In this document: positions 32,401 to 45,544 of the stretch, piece by piece
Layout of the letters: each line of letters starts with the position of its first letter
How positions within the stretch are numbered: the stretch's first letter is position 1
Source: Phycomyces blakesleeanus NRRL 1555(-)
Taxonomy: Eukaryota; Mucoromycota; Mucoromycetes; Mucorales; Phycomycetaceae
NCBI RefSeq assembly: GCF_001638985.1
Contig: NW_017265136.1
Location: 1 to 64,000, forward strand
Direction: 5' to 3'
Length of the DNA: 64,000 bases
Translations under genes and position numbers: made by a program
Notes under the pieces: generated by a model
What the model was told of the DNA's origin: nothing
Databases searched by the model: none
What the model saw: the letters and a program-made list of their open reading frames with translations, nothing else

Positions 32401-35095
32401 ACGAGGGTTTGATGATTATCTAAAAGTAAATCAAGCAAAACATTCTTTCTTAGCATTTCTTTCTTTATATTGATTATTATTATTATTTACAAGAAATAAT
32501 CAATTAAATGAATTAATTAATGAATTAATGAAAGGAAGAACAAAATAACGAGTGAATGAAAGGAGGATGTATTCAACTAACACGATTATTACTATTTTGT
32601 ATATTATCGAATATTACCAACAACAAAAAACATAAAGATATTACATGACAAAAATATGCCTGAATCTATTCGATCAGTTGTTCAAGCAGTTCACACCAAG
32701 CAACGTATGGATCAATCTCTGATTTTTGAGGCTGAAAACACAAGACGACAAAGTGTCTGGAAGATGTAAGTGATAACAATGTACCCTCTAATTATTCTTG
32801 CTTCTTTCTTTCTCTTTCATTTCATTTTACTCTTCTTTAAAATGTTCCAAAAAAAAAGTCATTTACCCATTAGCTTTACCTCTTACCCTCTTTTTTTGTG
32901 GACGTTCTGTAGACAACCTGACAAGATGATCCTCAAAGCTCTGACCCACTTTTCGAGTGATAGTGAGATTTATTATTTAGTCGTTGATAGTATTTACAGT
33001 CTCTTGCAACTGGGTAGTAATTCAAACGGTGAAAAGAGGTATATATAAATGTGTGTGTGTGCTTTGGTTTACATTTTTTTTTTAAATTTATAAGTTAATT
33101 AGAGGGTCTGCAAGTTTGTACTAATACATTTTGGCTATTTGTTGCTTAATTATTATTATTATTATTATTATTAAGATTTGTTCATGATATCTGGGGTATT
33201 GTGAGTGTATTTTCAAAGAGCCTACAGTCCATAGCATCAAATGGTATATTCGTTAAACTCACAAACACATATACATATACATTCACAAAGAGAAAATATA
33301 GAAAGAGAAAGGAATTTCAACTGACACTTTAAATATATGCATATGTTAATGTACTAGATGATTTGCGTAAAGGCCTTCAACAGTTTATCCTGGATGTTCA
33401 GCCTATTGCAGGAAAAATTACGGCTGAGCCTGAGAAGCTGAAGCAAGAAGAAGAACCTGCGCTAGCTACACGCAATCGAAATTCCTTGGATTGTACCAGT
33501 CTACAGGTTAACAATAACTTTGAGGATGTCGAAGGGTTGAGGAACATGGTTGAGGAGCTCAAGGATGCCCTCCAAAAGAGTGAAGATACCGCAACAAAAA
33601 TTCGTCGAGAAAAGAACGAATTGCTGATGAAAGTATCCAAAGCCAACGCAGAAATTAAATACAGAGACGATACAATTATGTCTATTCAGCAAAAACACCT
33701 CAATAACGCAAAAACAAACCCAACACCGACACCAGCTACAACGACAATACCAGCCTCAACGCCAATGCCAACGCCAACACCGATGAAGAGAAAGATGGTC
33801 ACTGACCTGGACTGTATGATCCAAGACCTGGAAAATTCACAGTCGTCAAGCGCACCGTACAACAGCTGTGAAACCGCGCAATCTGTAATAGAGAATACTG
33901 ATAGTGTCAGGTCTACTACAAGCATCACTTTTAAAAATACAGCTGATCCTGAAGTAACAACCAAGCCAAGAGTAGACAGTTATTCATCATCATCATCTTC
34001 TTCCTCTTCCTCTTCCTCAGCGGCCGCAGTAGCAGCAGTACCAACGGTAGCAGTAAAACCAGTAGCATTAGTATCAACACCTTACACATCACCCACACCA
34101 CCGTCTCCGCCTCCCCCACCGCCGCCTCCTCCACCACCTCCTCCACCACCACCACCACCACCGCCGCCGCCAATGTCGTTCCCTTTTACTTCAATGCCGT
34201 TCCCTACAGCAGTTGACAAAAGGCTGTCCACGACTCGCAAACGCAGTGGATCCAATAGATCATCAAAATACCTCCACCCTCTCGCACTGAACTTGTGCTT
34301 CCCCACTCTCAAATCTCTTCACGAAGGAACAACAGCAACATCTCCTACTGATTCTTCAGATTCTTCGCCACCTTCACCATCCGACACGTCCTATTTATTC
34401 AGATCAGTAGCAGGAAATGAGTGTGCATATAATTCATCGTTGCTTAATTTGGAAAATCAGCAATATATGCAACAAAAGCCTGGAGCAAGCATTACCATGA
34501 AGGTTAGTCTTACATTGCCTTATTTATTTTTTATTTTATTCTTTAAAGAAAATTGCTTTCGCTTTTGCTTTGTTACATTTTTTATTAAATAAAAGAATGC
34601 GCAATTCTCATTATTTAATGATAATAATAATAATTGTATATGTATTTATATTTATTCTTCTTCTTTTTTATTGTTGCTATTCTATAGCAACTATTTTGGT
34701 CCAAGCTGACACCAGAACGTATTCAAAACACAGTTTGGAAAGAGATCCTATCTCCTGAATTTGAAGAGTTTGAAGATACAGGTTTGGTCTCACCTTTGAC
34801 TAGTAGTAGTAGCAGCAGCAGTATTAGCAGCAGCAGTGAAGCCGACTCTGACGACACTGGTCCTTTTGGAGCTAATTATCGCCGTAATGCGAAAGCAATA
34901 CAAGGTGTCTGTACACCCCAACCAAAGAGACCATGCTTTGCACTGGATACAGTCGAAATCGAACGTTTGTTCAAGAAGTCTCAAGGTGGTACAAAGTGTA
35001 AGAAACAATTCTCCAAAAAAAAAGAAGATACAAAGCCTTGGGTCTATAAAATAGAAAACAGTATTAATTAAATAAATCAACTTATACTCATACAC

Positions 35096-35138
<43 letters not shown>

Positions 35139-37458
35139 TAGTAAGTGCTACCCCAGCTGTAGAAGCAAAGGTTCGCAAGACAGGCGGTGTTACTCTTCTT
35201 GAGTTTAATCGAGCAAACAATATTGGTAAGAAAACAAAAGAAAATGAGTTATGAGCTATGAGTTTCTAATTATTATTTTTTAAAAAAAATGTAATTGGGA
35301 TAATGATCCTTTGTCTCTTATTTAGCTATTATGTTGGCTCGAATCAAGTGGAGTTATCCTGATATTCGCGATGCCATTTGGAATATTGATGATCACAGAC
35401 TATCAGTAGACAATCTTATGGCTATTCGGCAGTATATCCCTACAAAAGAAGAGGTATACTTATTTAAAATTCATAGCTTGTAAATCTTGGAACTAACATT
35501 TTTCTCTGTTGTTGCTATTATTATTATTATGGTTATGTGAAATAATTTATAGATTGAAACTATCAAAGAATACGAAGGAGATGTAGAGATGCTTGGTAAT
35601 GCAGAGCGTTACTTCCGCTCGGTAAGTCTTGTTTGATCATTTTTCTGTAGAGCATTCCAAATTAATTAACCTAGTTACTCACTCACTTACTGATCATTAT
35701 TTACTTGCACAAAAATATTTTTTGGGGGGACAATAAAGATTATGTATATACCTCGATTGGCAGACCGTGTTAGTTGCATGATTTTCAGACGTCGGTTCAA
35801 GCATGAGTTGGAGGAAATCATTCCTCGTCTTGATACACTTCAATATGCAATCTCAGAGTTAAGGGACAGCATACGATTCAAGCGAGTGTTAAAGGTAAAA
35901 GGAGAAGGGGGAGAAGAAGGAGTAGGAACGAAAAACTTGAAATATATATGTACAAAAACAATGAGCACTCTTTGTATGTTTGTTTCAAGTCGCAAATGTT
36001 AAAATAAGGCATCCACACACATACTTACACACATATACATATATACAAATATATATATAGACAGTATTAGCTATTGGCAATCATCTAAATTCTCAAACTA
36101 TTCGTGGTAATGCTTATGGATTCCATTTAGATGCACTTTTAAAGGTAATGGTTTATTATTATTATAAAGTGTACAAAGATATATGTATTGGGAAACATTA
36201 ATGGGCTCTCAAACCAAAAAGAAACTTCATCACCAATATCAATATCAGCTAATGTATGTACATATATTAGATGAGAGATACTCGTGCAGAGGGTGAGGGT
36301 GTGAGCAATATGCCAACCTTATTACATTACCTGGTATACTTTTTGGCCAAGTCTGACGACAGTGTCGTGAACTTTAAAGAAGATATTTGTCACTTGGAAG
36401 CAGCTGCCAAATGTACAGTAATATACATATATATTAATATAATCGAATTATGACGAGAATATATTTTGCTCATCTATTATGATAATTATTGAATTATCTA
36501 GTGTCTCCACCTACTCTTTTTGCCTCTGTGAATACTCTTAGTGCAAGTATTAACCAGATAAAGGAGGAAATATGTGCTCATCGACGCAAACGTACGTCTG
36601 TGCTTCAGATCGATCGATTCGCAGAAGCCATGGAAGTAAGTAACAATACCAGTAGTAGTAGTATTAGGCTTCTTTCTTTCTTTACTTTGAGTATTATGAT
36701 ATATATATATAATATTCACTGAGAATAAGCTTAATTATAATTATAATTTATTTATCTATTTATTTTATTTCATTTTACTATTATTTTTTAGGAATTTTTG
36801 ATTGAAGCTGGGCCTATCACAAATAATCTCAAGGCCATGACACGAGATACTGAGGACAGACTGAGGGATTTGATTGTATATTATGGCGAGGATCCTGCTA
36901 CCACAAAATCAGAAGAGTTTTTTGCGATTATCGACTCATTCTCAACTTCATTTGCAGTAAGGAGTTAGAAAAAGGCTTTTTTTTATACAATAAGTGCTCT
37001 ATATTACAGTAGGACTAACATTTTGTACGTATATATGTGTGCGTGTAATTCTTTGTTCTTTAGAAGGCCCAACAAGAGATACACGAGGCACACGAAAGAG
37101 CTGCTAGAAAGCAGCGACAACAAGAGATGATAAAGGTGAATATACTTTGGATAATCGTACATATATATATATATTAGTATTGTTACTAAGTTTCTACCTT
37201 ACCCTGCCTTTTATTATCTTATAGAAACGCCACATTGTGGATACACCTGTACATTCGGCTAGTTCTGGTAACTCTTGCCAGACACTCAGTGCTGATGGAG
37301 GTGGTAACGATGAAGGCGAATTCGAGAATGTCTTGCGTGAGTTGAAGGCTGGTCTACGCCATGGAGATCACTCCTGGAGAGTCGCACAACGGAACAGACG
37401 TAGCGATGGTACCTTGACATCGGATGGTACTGAAATCTTGTTGGAAAACCTACCATAA
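29493..37458 (+). CDS. Diaphanous-type formin (GBD/FH3-FH1-FH2-DAD)
   Basis: Nucleates and elongates unbranched actin filaments at hyphal tips and septa under Rho GTPase control. Exons: 29493-30146, 30361-31565, 31647-31728, 31829-32425, 32638-32765, 32913-33038, 33176-33243, 33358-34502, 34688-34997, 35142-35225, 35326-35453, 35553-35621, 35739-35894, 36061-36144, 36271-36412, 36502-36635, 36792-36956, 37064-37135, 37225-37458; 1860 residues, all in frame. The GBD opens at about 214 ([21 protein letters not shown]), is interrupted by a Ser/Pro/Ala-rich insert (about 250-455), and FH3 runs to about 960. A coiled coil (about 1000-1065) precedes the FH1 proline run (about 1200-1227). FH2 spans about 1336-1760 ([22 protein letters not shown]). 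The DAD is near the C-terminus ([12 protein letters not shown] then RNRRSD). The first intron is GC-AG. SepA/Bni1-like by architecture. Confidence 0.95.
35099..35132. repeat. (AT)n microsatellite in a formin intron
   Basis: About 16 AT units in the intron before exon 35142-35225. Confidence 0.9.
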
Positions 37459-37656
37459 ACCCTTTATTTTACTTTGGCTTTGTTACTATTAAATAACCTT
37501 TTATTCTTCCTATTATTACATCAATCGAACAATATATATATATATATTAGGGGTATTTAACCGGATTCTACCTATATATCCAAATTTGAACATCAGCCAA
37601 AAATATTTCGTAGTATTTGAGGACACTAAAATACAAAAGTAGAAACTTGGTAGACA

Positions 37657-38112
37657 TTTAAAGTGTTATGGTGCTATCCGACTTAAGTATCTATGTTTTT
37701 GCATTTGTTTCAATTTCTTTGAAAATTTTTTATATGTAATAATTATTAAATCTCCGCTAAATGTAGGGAAAAATGTGTGCTCATAAAGCTTGGCCACTTT
37801 CTTGATCACATGACTTTCCGTTTTAGGATAAATATTTTCATGTACCGCCTATGGGAGCCATCAAGATGTTTCAACTTCTGAAAAAAGTTAAACTCCGCAA
37901 ATAAATCTATCAAAACACCCAAACTTTGAAGGGTATCAACTTTTGCAAAAATGAATTTAATACAAAACGCTTCAATAGAATTATAGAGAATAGCATGCTT
38001 AATAGTTCTGTTCAAGAATTTTTTATTAAATCCATTTTTGCAAAAGTTGATATCTTTTGAAAAATACCATTATACATAGATACTTAAGTCCGATAGCACC
38101 ATAGCATTTTAA
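37657..38112. mobile_element. Foldback/MITE-like element, about 38-bp TIRs
   Basis: The left end 37657-37695 (gttatggtgctatccgactt core) is the inverted complement of 38074-38112 with about three mismatches. A second, internal inverted pair lies at 37934-37959 and 38027-38052 (tatcaacttttgcaaaaatg core). No open frame; a non-autonomous DNA element or a strong hairpin. Confidence 0.75.
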
Positions 38113-38150
38113 GTTGGATAAAAGAAATGCAGAGGCTTACCAATAAATCA

Positions 38151-38510
38151 GGTAGTGTGGACAGACTACCTGTTCAAAAATGTTCAAAATATATATATTC
38201 AAACGACTTTGACTGGATAGTATTCTTCCATTGCCATTTAGATTGAGAAGAAAGCATGTTTTTGACGGAAGAGCTGTGCCGTAAGATAAATGGCCTAGTA
38301 AAACTCTCTATAAAAGATATCTACATGATGGAAGATATGGAACTATGAGCACTTGATATTATCTAATACGCACTTAATTAATTCTGAACTCTTTTCTTTA
38401 AAACAAAAGGTGAGGACAGTCATACATTGATCTGATCGATTAAACATACTTTAAGCTTTTTTTGGAGGTTTTTTTTTTTAAAAAAGAAAACTTTTCAGTG
38501 TGTCCATACC
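38151..38510. mobile_element. Degenerate MITE, same family as 63105-63421
   Basis: The interior (ttcttccattgccatttag, gattgagaagaaagc, actatgagcacttgat, ttatctaatacgca) aligns in order with the MITE at 63105-63421. The ends gtgtggacagactac and agtgtgtccatacc are decayed inverted repeats matching the inner part of that element's TIR. Confidence 0.7.
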
Positions 38511-38727
38511 ATATATGTAAATATTATAATCTTTATACAGTCTATTGATAACAAGCTATGAAAATCGAAGGTAGTCTACTTGGATTAAAATAAAATAGCT
38601 TATTAATTTGCTACTCAAATTATTCAAACATATGGCTCAAAATAATGGCACATATGTATATATCCAAAAGTAATAGAGGAGAAAATATATCACTACAAGT
38701 GTAATAAGCATAAAATATACACCTAGT

Positions 38728-40801
38728 CTACTTTCTTTGAATTATACATCTTCCAGTAGGTATAGGAGATCTTTCCGCTGTAGGAAAGATAATGGGGCCT
38801 TTGGGAATAAACTTGCACTCACGAACTAGTATAGCCGTAATGGCCTGTATCTCTTGCATAGCAAACCAACGTCCTGGACAAGCATGTCTTCCCATGCCAA
38901 AGAACAAATAATCTTCTCCAACTTTGGTCGACTGCTTGTTTTGGTTAACGAAGCGAAAGGGTCTGAATTCATCAGCATCCTTCACACTCGTGGTTTCTTT
39001 TTTATACCGGTGATTTGTCCACACATCAATCAATACATCGTCACCTAAAAATCATACAAATTAATTTTCTAGGCATATGTTTTTGATAAACGGAGGATCA
39101 TACCCGGATTTATAACCGCACCATTACTCAATGTAAGTGGTACCTTTCCATCATACTCATGTGGTAATGTAATATATTGATTTTTCATTCGGAAGGTTTC
39201 ACGGCATACACTGTCAAGCTTGGTGAATTTCTTGAGGATGTCTCGTGTAAATAATTCTGACCCACAGTTCGTATCTAGTCCTTCTTGTTCAATAACCTCT
39301 CGCTGTTCTAAGTCTAGTTCGTCCATAATTTCAGGATTTTCTAAAATGCGATAAAGCAGTACTGTAGTATTCTCAATGGTAGAATGTAAAGCTACAAATA
39401 TGAGTATAGTAATGATGCAAACAAGGTAATCCATAAGATCCATATGAGCAGGTGGCTTTGAATTTTCCAAAAGATCTTGAAGCACATCGGTCTAAAAATT
39501 ATATCGTGTGTGTGTGTTAAGAAATTATTCTAGACTAGAGAGAGAGAAACTTACTGGTTTCTTCCAGTCTGGATTTCTTCTTGCTTCCGATAGTCTATAT
39601 TCGACTACTGGTTTTATAGCATTTATTAGCTGCTCTTTGTAACTTCTTATGACAGGAGAGGTTTTTCCTATAACCCTTATTTTTTGAACCAAATATTTTA
39701 GATTGCATTCCCAAATATATAGACAAAGCTTTTATTTTTCACTCACCACATCCGAATTTTTTTTATCGGTGAGAAAGGTTCAATCCACGGATTTTGTTTA
39801 ACTTCGCTGCCAACAAGGCGGACCATATTCTTTATTGAGTCAATGAGAAGTTTGTTTTGGCTATTTTCTTCTCCCAAAAAAATAGAGGCGCTTGCATTGA
39901 CAATCAAATGTTGGACAAATGGATACAAATTATCAAATTCTATTAAACCTTTTGAAAGATGGGGAAATGTTTATATCAATCATTTTCTAACGAGGTTTTT
40001 ATAATAGTCCCAACCTTTATTACCAAGGATATTCTCAACATCTTGTTTCAGCTATCATAGTCGTTGTATGTATTGCATAAATGGATTTGATGGTATAACT
40101 TGAATTTTCTAGTTTTTTTTTGCTATTACCTGCTTTATTAGTCGTCTGGTGTAAATGTTAAGTTTTGGTGTCAAGTATTTTGTAATAATCTCACGCAAGT
40201 CTTCTGGGGGAAAATCTTCTCTAGATCCATTGTCTGTCAATAATCTGGTGTCAAAAACCTATGTTCATGTTAGATCACCATCTATAATTTTAAATCGAGC
40301 TTACTTTTACAATACCCTTGATAAAGTCAAAGTGCTTATTAAGAAAGACCTCCCGAACATAATGGCCTGATACTACAGTTACTTCCTGTATTCATAAGTT
40401 AATAGAGCTGTTAAAGCAGCTTGGCATAGTATCAATTAAATCATACCTTTCCAAACAAATGGGCGCGAAACACAGGTCCTAACTTTGCATGCCATTCCTC
40501 ACAAAATGCCTTTGAGTCTTTACGATATACCTTTGTCAATCCAAAAAATGGTAGTGTATGTGGAACACGGGGGCACCCATTACTGATCTACAAGAAGAAA
40601 AAGAAAAAGGTCAAATCGAATTTACTTTGGCAAGTTTGTTCTTACTGTACGACTGGACCATTTGTGGTAGTTGTAGACAGAGCTGAGAATTATGGCCATA
40701 ATGATTCCAATACCTCCTTTTTTTGAAAAGACAAGCCTCTTTAAATTTGCAAGTGTTTTACTATTCATTCTGTCAACCAGTTCTTTCAGGTATTCGATCA
40801 T
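38728..40801 (-). CDS. Cytochrome P450 monooxygenase
   Basis: Heme-thiolate monooxygenase, ER-anchored; substrate unknown. Exons: 40801-40646, 40587-40447, 40385-40305, 40258-40130, 40051-40024, 39948-39747, 39675-39555, 39491-39104, 39044-38728; 520 residues, all in frame. An N-terminal membrane anchor lies at about 29-46 (GGIGIIMAIILSSVYNY). A proline/glycine region follows (CPRVPHTLPFFG). The ExxR motif of helix K is ETFR (in CRETFR). The heme loop is FGMGRHACPGRWFA with the ligand Cys at about 471. In the I-helix the usual AGxDT acid/Thr pair reads ALHST, so the acidic residue is absent; a Thr remains. The 28-nt exon 40051-40024 is unusually short but needed for frame. P450 family number cannot be assigned without a search. 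Confidence 0.92.
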
Positions 40802-40903
40802 ATTTGTTTGTTGTATAATAGTATGAGTAATTTGGAGTGATTTGGAGTGATTTAGATGAAAATAATGAAACTATCAAATTAAAGTCTTCTCAATAAAATT
40901 CAT

Positions 40904-40912
40904 CTTTATATA
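40904..40912 (-). promoter_or_regulatory. TATA box upstream of the P450 gene
   Basis: TATATAAAG on the minus strand, about 105 nt before the ATG at 40801. Placement matches the TATA elements of the Ecm33-like and glyoxal oxidase genes. Confidence 0.45.
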
Positions 40913-41630
40913 CAAAATCAGTGCAATGTATGCAAGAGAATTTGGATAGAAATAGGCTTCCAATGATACACACGTTTTTTATCCTGAAATGTTACTACCA
41001 AATGCGCTACAGATCTTTATTTGAATTACCCGACGAATGGGAGTTTTTTCTTTTTTGCTATACGTCAGTTTTAGAAAGTCTCATTCCAGGAGCTAGCTTT
41101 ACTTTACTGACTTGTTTAGCCTGTCCAATTGTTAACTTGTATTAAGTTAAAGCAAGATAGACAGCTGTTTGGTCACAACATTATATCAGCAGTAGACTTA
41201 TAAAGTATATAAGTTATTGTAATATTGAGTGATCTATTACAATATACTGGCCAAATCAAAATAATCGTTTGGTCTATAAAATGGTGTAAGTGGTTATCTA
41301 TGCTCCAAGAAGGCCCGGAAGGTACTCTATCCGATAATAAGGCAAACCTATGTAGGTATCCGAAATTCAATTCCTCTGCATTCTATGTGGTTTATCGATT
41401 AATATATATGTGTATACCGCGAATCACTACGGCTTACTTTGCAAATATCTGATTGTGTGTGTAGAGAGAACTTTTTTAAAAATAGAATAAAAACAATACT
41501 GCGCATGAACAACAAAATATATAATAAATATATAAAGTTCTCGGTCCAGAAATTCTCAGCTATTAAAGGGCTTTTGCTTTATTCTTGCTACTGGCACTAA
41601 AGAGCTCACATTGTTTCTTTAGATTATGAC

Positions 41631-41725
41631 TAAGAGTATCCACAGCGGTGTAAGTAAGTTTAGTAGATGTGCAAATTTATATAGAGAACTTAAATTTTTC
41701 CATCTCCATTGGCTTGTCTAAACGA
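41631..41725. mobile_element. Partial MITE related to 45021-45238
   Basis: Begins taagagtatccacagcggtg and then follows, with substitutions, the reverse complement of the right half of the MITE at 45021-45238 (aaatttatata and ttaaatttttcc blocks in the same order). The opposite end was not found; probably a truncated copy. Confidence 0.55.
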
Positions 41726-43582
41726 ACATCTATATTATATATTTATCTAAAAGTATTTAACGGATAATTCAATTTATTATTTCATTAATACATTCAAATA
41801 ATATACATTAAAGCCAGGCTCTGACATATATAGATTTTAAGAATTTTTCTTTCTACTATAATATTTTCTCTAAAATGAGTAGCAATGTTTTATTATTCTC
41901 TACTATCAATGTCTCTCCTCCTGTACTTGTTTCCACAGCTGCTAACATCCGTAAGAGCATGCGGAGCGCGGAAGTAGCTTTTGAAAGGTTGAATACTCAG
42001 GTGACCATGTAGCATGTTTTTGTGCAAAAGATAAGAGCTATGGTTCATGACTTTTTTACAGGTACAAAAGAAGAAGTCATATCTTATTCTAAAGCTTATT
42101 CGAAAGATATTTTTATAATAAACAAAACCAGCAACAAAACAGTGCATAGAACCTCTCGCAAGCTTCAATTTGTCCTCTGTTTACATGGTTTCGGGTTTCG
42201 GGCACAAGGATATTCTAATTCTGTGAAATCGCTACAACGATGACTGTCAATTGATTTTTGCCTCCTTCATCGTCACTAAATAATAATTCGAATTCTTCGA
42301 TATCTGAATCTTTATTTTCGAACAATTACTCATATTCCTCTATACTCAAATTTCTGTTAAGATCAATAAGGCTTTGCTAGGAACTCATTGTTTGTGATAT
42401 TGTTATTAAGAAATAAACGTCTGGTTTAAGCTTAGTCTTTGACATCTTTAGGTGGATGATGATATAACCAAGCCTATGCGGTTGAATTAAAATATATAAT
42501 TTAAACCTTTTTTTTTGTTTAATTGAAATATTTTATTCACGCACACCGCTATGGATGCTCTAAGCATTGGAATACATATACACATTAAAAGCACATGAAT
42601 TAACCAAAGTACTCAGGGGACACTAATATAGTCTTGCCTTGGGTAAAGCATGACCAGAAAAACTATTTATACTTCATATATCAGGACTTTTATATGGTTA
42701 TATATATCAGCAAAAAGTAAAAAGAAAACCACATTTTGTTTTCCATTTAATACTACAAGCTATAGTCATCATATATACAAAACACCTCAATATTTTAATT
42801 GAGATTATTAAGCTAAAAAAATTACTCTGTTAAAAATAGCTCGCTATATACAACCTGTACTCTTGTTTTGTTTAAAACAATTGATAATATATAATGGCTT
42901 ATAGTAAGAAGTAGTAAATTTACCCCAGAACATTGATTTATAGTCTACCTCTAGAGGTGGTAGCAAGGCACTAGCCTTTCACTTATTACGATTAAATACT
43001 CTGTAAAAGCACTTTTCCATATAACTAAGAAAATTGAATCATCCGGATCAGAGGCCCGGATAGTATATCTAGCTAAAGAAATCTTAAGGGAAGAAGGGGT
43101 CCCATGCCGGTTTTTTTTTCTATCTTCTTCTCTGGTAGCTGAACTATAATTCTGTGTTTGAAGTTTTTAAAACAATTTTAAAAATAGCGCCCAGATGCAA
43201 ACAGCTTTTTGCAATGAGCCTTTGGACTTTATTAGGTAAAAGAAAAGTGCAGAATGAGTATTTACAAAGTTTTGTACTTTATGTACAATTGGCGACGAAG
43301 TTTATATAAAAGCAAAGTCAAAAACAAAGCATAATAAATATATGTAGAAGTAGCTATCAGTACAAAATTATAAAAGTCTAACTTAATTGTAGGGAATTTA
43401 TAAAGGGGCACTATATTTATGGGTACTCTAATTAATCGTATTGTACATATGAATTTTGACGTATATGAGAGAAAACATATAAGCCAAAAGGCATTAATGG
43501 TACTCAATAGTTTTTTTAAAAAAAACATTGGTTATTATTAGATGGTGCTTAAACTACCGCTACATCCAACAGCCAAGCATTT

Positions 43583-44288
43583 AATGTGGTATACACACCA
43601 CAATTGAGTGAAGAACAGACCCCACAACCAAACACTGGTTCCTTCTTGCTAATGAACCTGGCAAGTTAACAATCTCCGGAACTGTTACGCGCCAGACACA
43701 CGTACATTACACACTCATACAGTGTAAATCAACCATTACATAACAGGGATTTGAATAACAGGGATCTTAATAGTAACAGATATAAGCACTATTATTTTAA
43801 CCTTCTTTAAGAAATAACACTCTCACAGTATCTACTTTTTCTAATATTGATATACTAATCCAAAATCAATCACAAATACCTTAATTGCAATGCAGTATAA
43901 TATTTAAATAAAATTATAATTGGAATAAGAGGGTCAATTACTTGTTATAAAGTAATAATAAAAATAAAATAAAATAAAATAAAATAATTTGAGGTATTCG
44001 GGATTGTTTATGGGTTAGTATCTCAATAATGGGAAAAGTAGATACTGTGAGAGTGTTATTTATTAAAGAGACAAAATAATATTGTTTATATCTGCTACTA
44101 TTCAAATCCCTGTAATTCAAATCCCTGTTGTGTAATGGTTGGTTTACACTGTATGAGTGTGTAGTGTACGTGTGCCTGGTGTGTAACAGTTCCGGAGATT
44201 GTTAACTTGCCAGGTTCATTAGCAAGAAGGAACCAGTGTTTGGTTGTGGGGTCTGTTCTTCACTCAATTGTGGTGTGTATACCACATA
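43583..44288. mobile_element. Foldback element with about 300-bp inverted arms
   Basis: Left arm 43583-43882 and right arm about 43990-44288 are inverted complements at high identity, including atgtggtatacacaccacaa, aacactggttccttcttgct, gttaacaatctccggaactg and ataacactctcacagtatct. The roughly 110-bp spacer is AT-rich with (aaaat)n. No coding sequence; a non-autonomous long-TIR DNA element or palindromic duplication. Confidence 0.85.
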
Positions 44289-44299
44289 ATTAATTTGAA

Positions 44300-44643
44300 T
44301 TTCAAATGTCAAGTTTTTCTGGCAGATTGCAGGGCATTTTTGGAACTCAAACTGTCTAAGCTGTTTTTAGTAATTTAAAAACACCTGGGAGCGTAGCAAT
44401 TTCGTGAGGCTAGCAGTTCTCGTACACAAAAAAAAATGCGGTGGTGTTTCAATATTTTGTTTCTCCTAATGTCGTATAATAAAAAAAGCAAGATTTTCTC
44501 ACTTCGGAATAAGAAGCTTACTTTAGAAAAAATGTTACTAAACTGTCTATTTTTTATGTGCTACAAAGAAAGTAGCAAAAAAAGGTCGGCAAGTGAAAAT
44601 TAAATAATGGGATTTCACATATAATATTGCACTTTGATATGTG
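44300..44643. repeat. Direct repeat copy 1 (about 345 bp)
   Basis: Matches 45545-45903 in the same orientation at roughly 90% by eye. Shared blocks include aaaaacacctgggagcgtag, aatgcggtggtgtttcaata, tttctcctaatgtcgtataa and cacatataatattgcacttt. Non-coding. Confidence 0.85.
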
Positions 44644-45020
44644 AGTATATCTGTTTTTTTTTAAATAAATAAAAAATAACTATATCAATTTATTTATTTT
44701 TGTCTTATATATAATATAGGGCTAGTTAATCATTTAATAGAAGTAAAAAAATGATATGGTATTTACTACTTTGCTTTTATTTTTTTATTATCAAGCGTTG
44801 AGGATTTTTCAGGATTTCTGTGGGCACTCATTTTTAATGATCGACGCTGGAATAACGACCAATATTTCAAGTCCCCACCCGAAATAATTATTTCTTTTCA
44901 ATGAAGGTCACCACAATTTTTGTTTGTATATGTTATATACAGCCTAATAAAAACTTTATTAAAAATTCGGTTTTTTTACACACATCTGAAAAATAATAGT
45001 CGTTACACGCCGCCTTCCTC

Positions 45021-45238
45021 TAAGAGCGTCCACAGTGGTTTATCTAAACCTGGACCCACTTTTTTTTTGTTCGAATGGTTTAGTGAAGTGCCGAATTTAG
45101 ATATCAGTTAGATAATCGTCTAACAAATTGGTTAAAGCATTTATTTAGCCAGCCCCCCTGTGGATAAAAAAAAGTTTAAATTTTATATCTAAATTTACAT
45201 ACTCGGCGAGTTTACACAAACTGCTGTGGACGCTCTTA
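45021..45238. mobile_element. Small MITE, TIR TAAGAGCGTCCACAG
   Basis: 218 bp with inverted ends taagagcgtccacagtggtt and (as complement of the right end) taagagcgtccacagcagtt. The TAA/TTA at the outer edges recalls the 3-bp preference of PIF/Harbinger elements, but a true target duplication is not resolved. No open frame. Confidence 0.8.
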
Positions 45239-45239
45239 T

Positions 45240-45470
45240 ACAATGCGAACCGACCATTTCACAGCAGAGATTTGAACTATAATGGATTTTAGAAGTAGCA
45301 GATATAAGCACTATTATTTTGGCTTTTTAATAAATAACACTCTTACAGTATCTGCTTCTTCTAGAATAGAGATACTAACCCAAAGTCAATTCCAAGTACC
45401 TTAATTGCAATGCGGTATAATATTAAAATGGAGCTGTGATTGAAATAAGAGGGTTAAATACTAGTTAATT
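45240..45470. repeat. Diverged copy of the foldback left arm
   Basis: Aligns in direct orientation with 43722-43945: agatataagcactattattt, ataacactct-acagtatct and taccttaattgcaatgc blocks in order. Together with the 345-bp direct repeat it shows that a segment of about 0.9 kb was duplicated and that the second copy lacks the opposite arm. Confidence 0.75.
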
Positions 45471-45544
45471 GATAATAGTAGCCTCAAAAACTAATTGAAA
45501 ACTTACAATAAAATAAAATAATTAATTAATTCAAATTTCAAATA

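Larger units (their letters stand above)
37459..38727. other. Convergent interval filled by two inverted-repeat elements
   Basis: Between the formin (plus) and P450 (minus) 3' ends. Most of it is taken up by the foldback element 37657-38112 and the MITE-like element 38151-38510, annotated separately. No coding sequence. Confidence 0.6.

Noticed and set aside
34082..34312. Minus-strand poly-Gly frame
   Set aside because: Complement of the formin FH1 proline codons.
41877..42243. Two consecutive short plus-strand frames (45 and 73 aa)
   Set aside because: No recognisable domain, no splice join giving a longer product, and located among MITE fragments.
42950..43000. Short palindromic run (cctctagagg) suggestive of a tRNA or hairpin
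   Set aside because: No cloverleaf, no GTTCRA box; too short to support an RNA gene.
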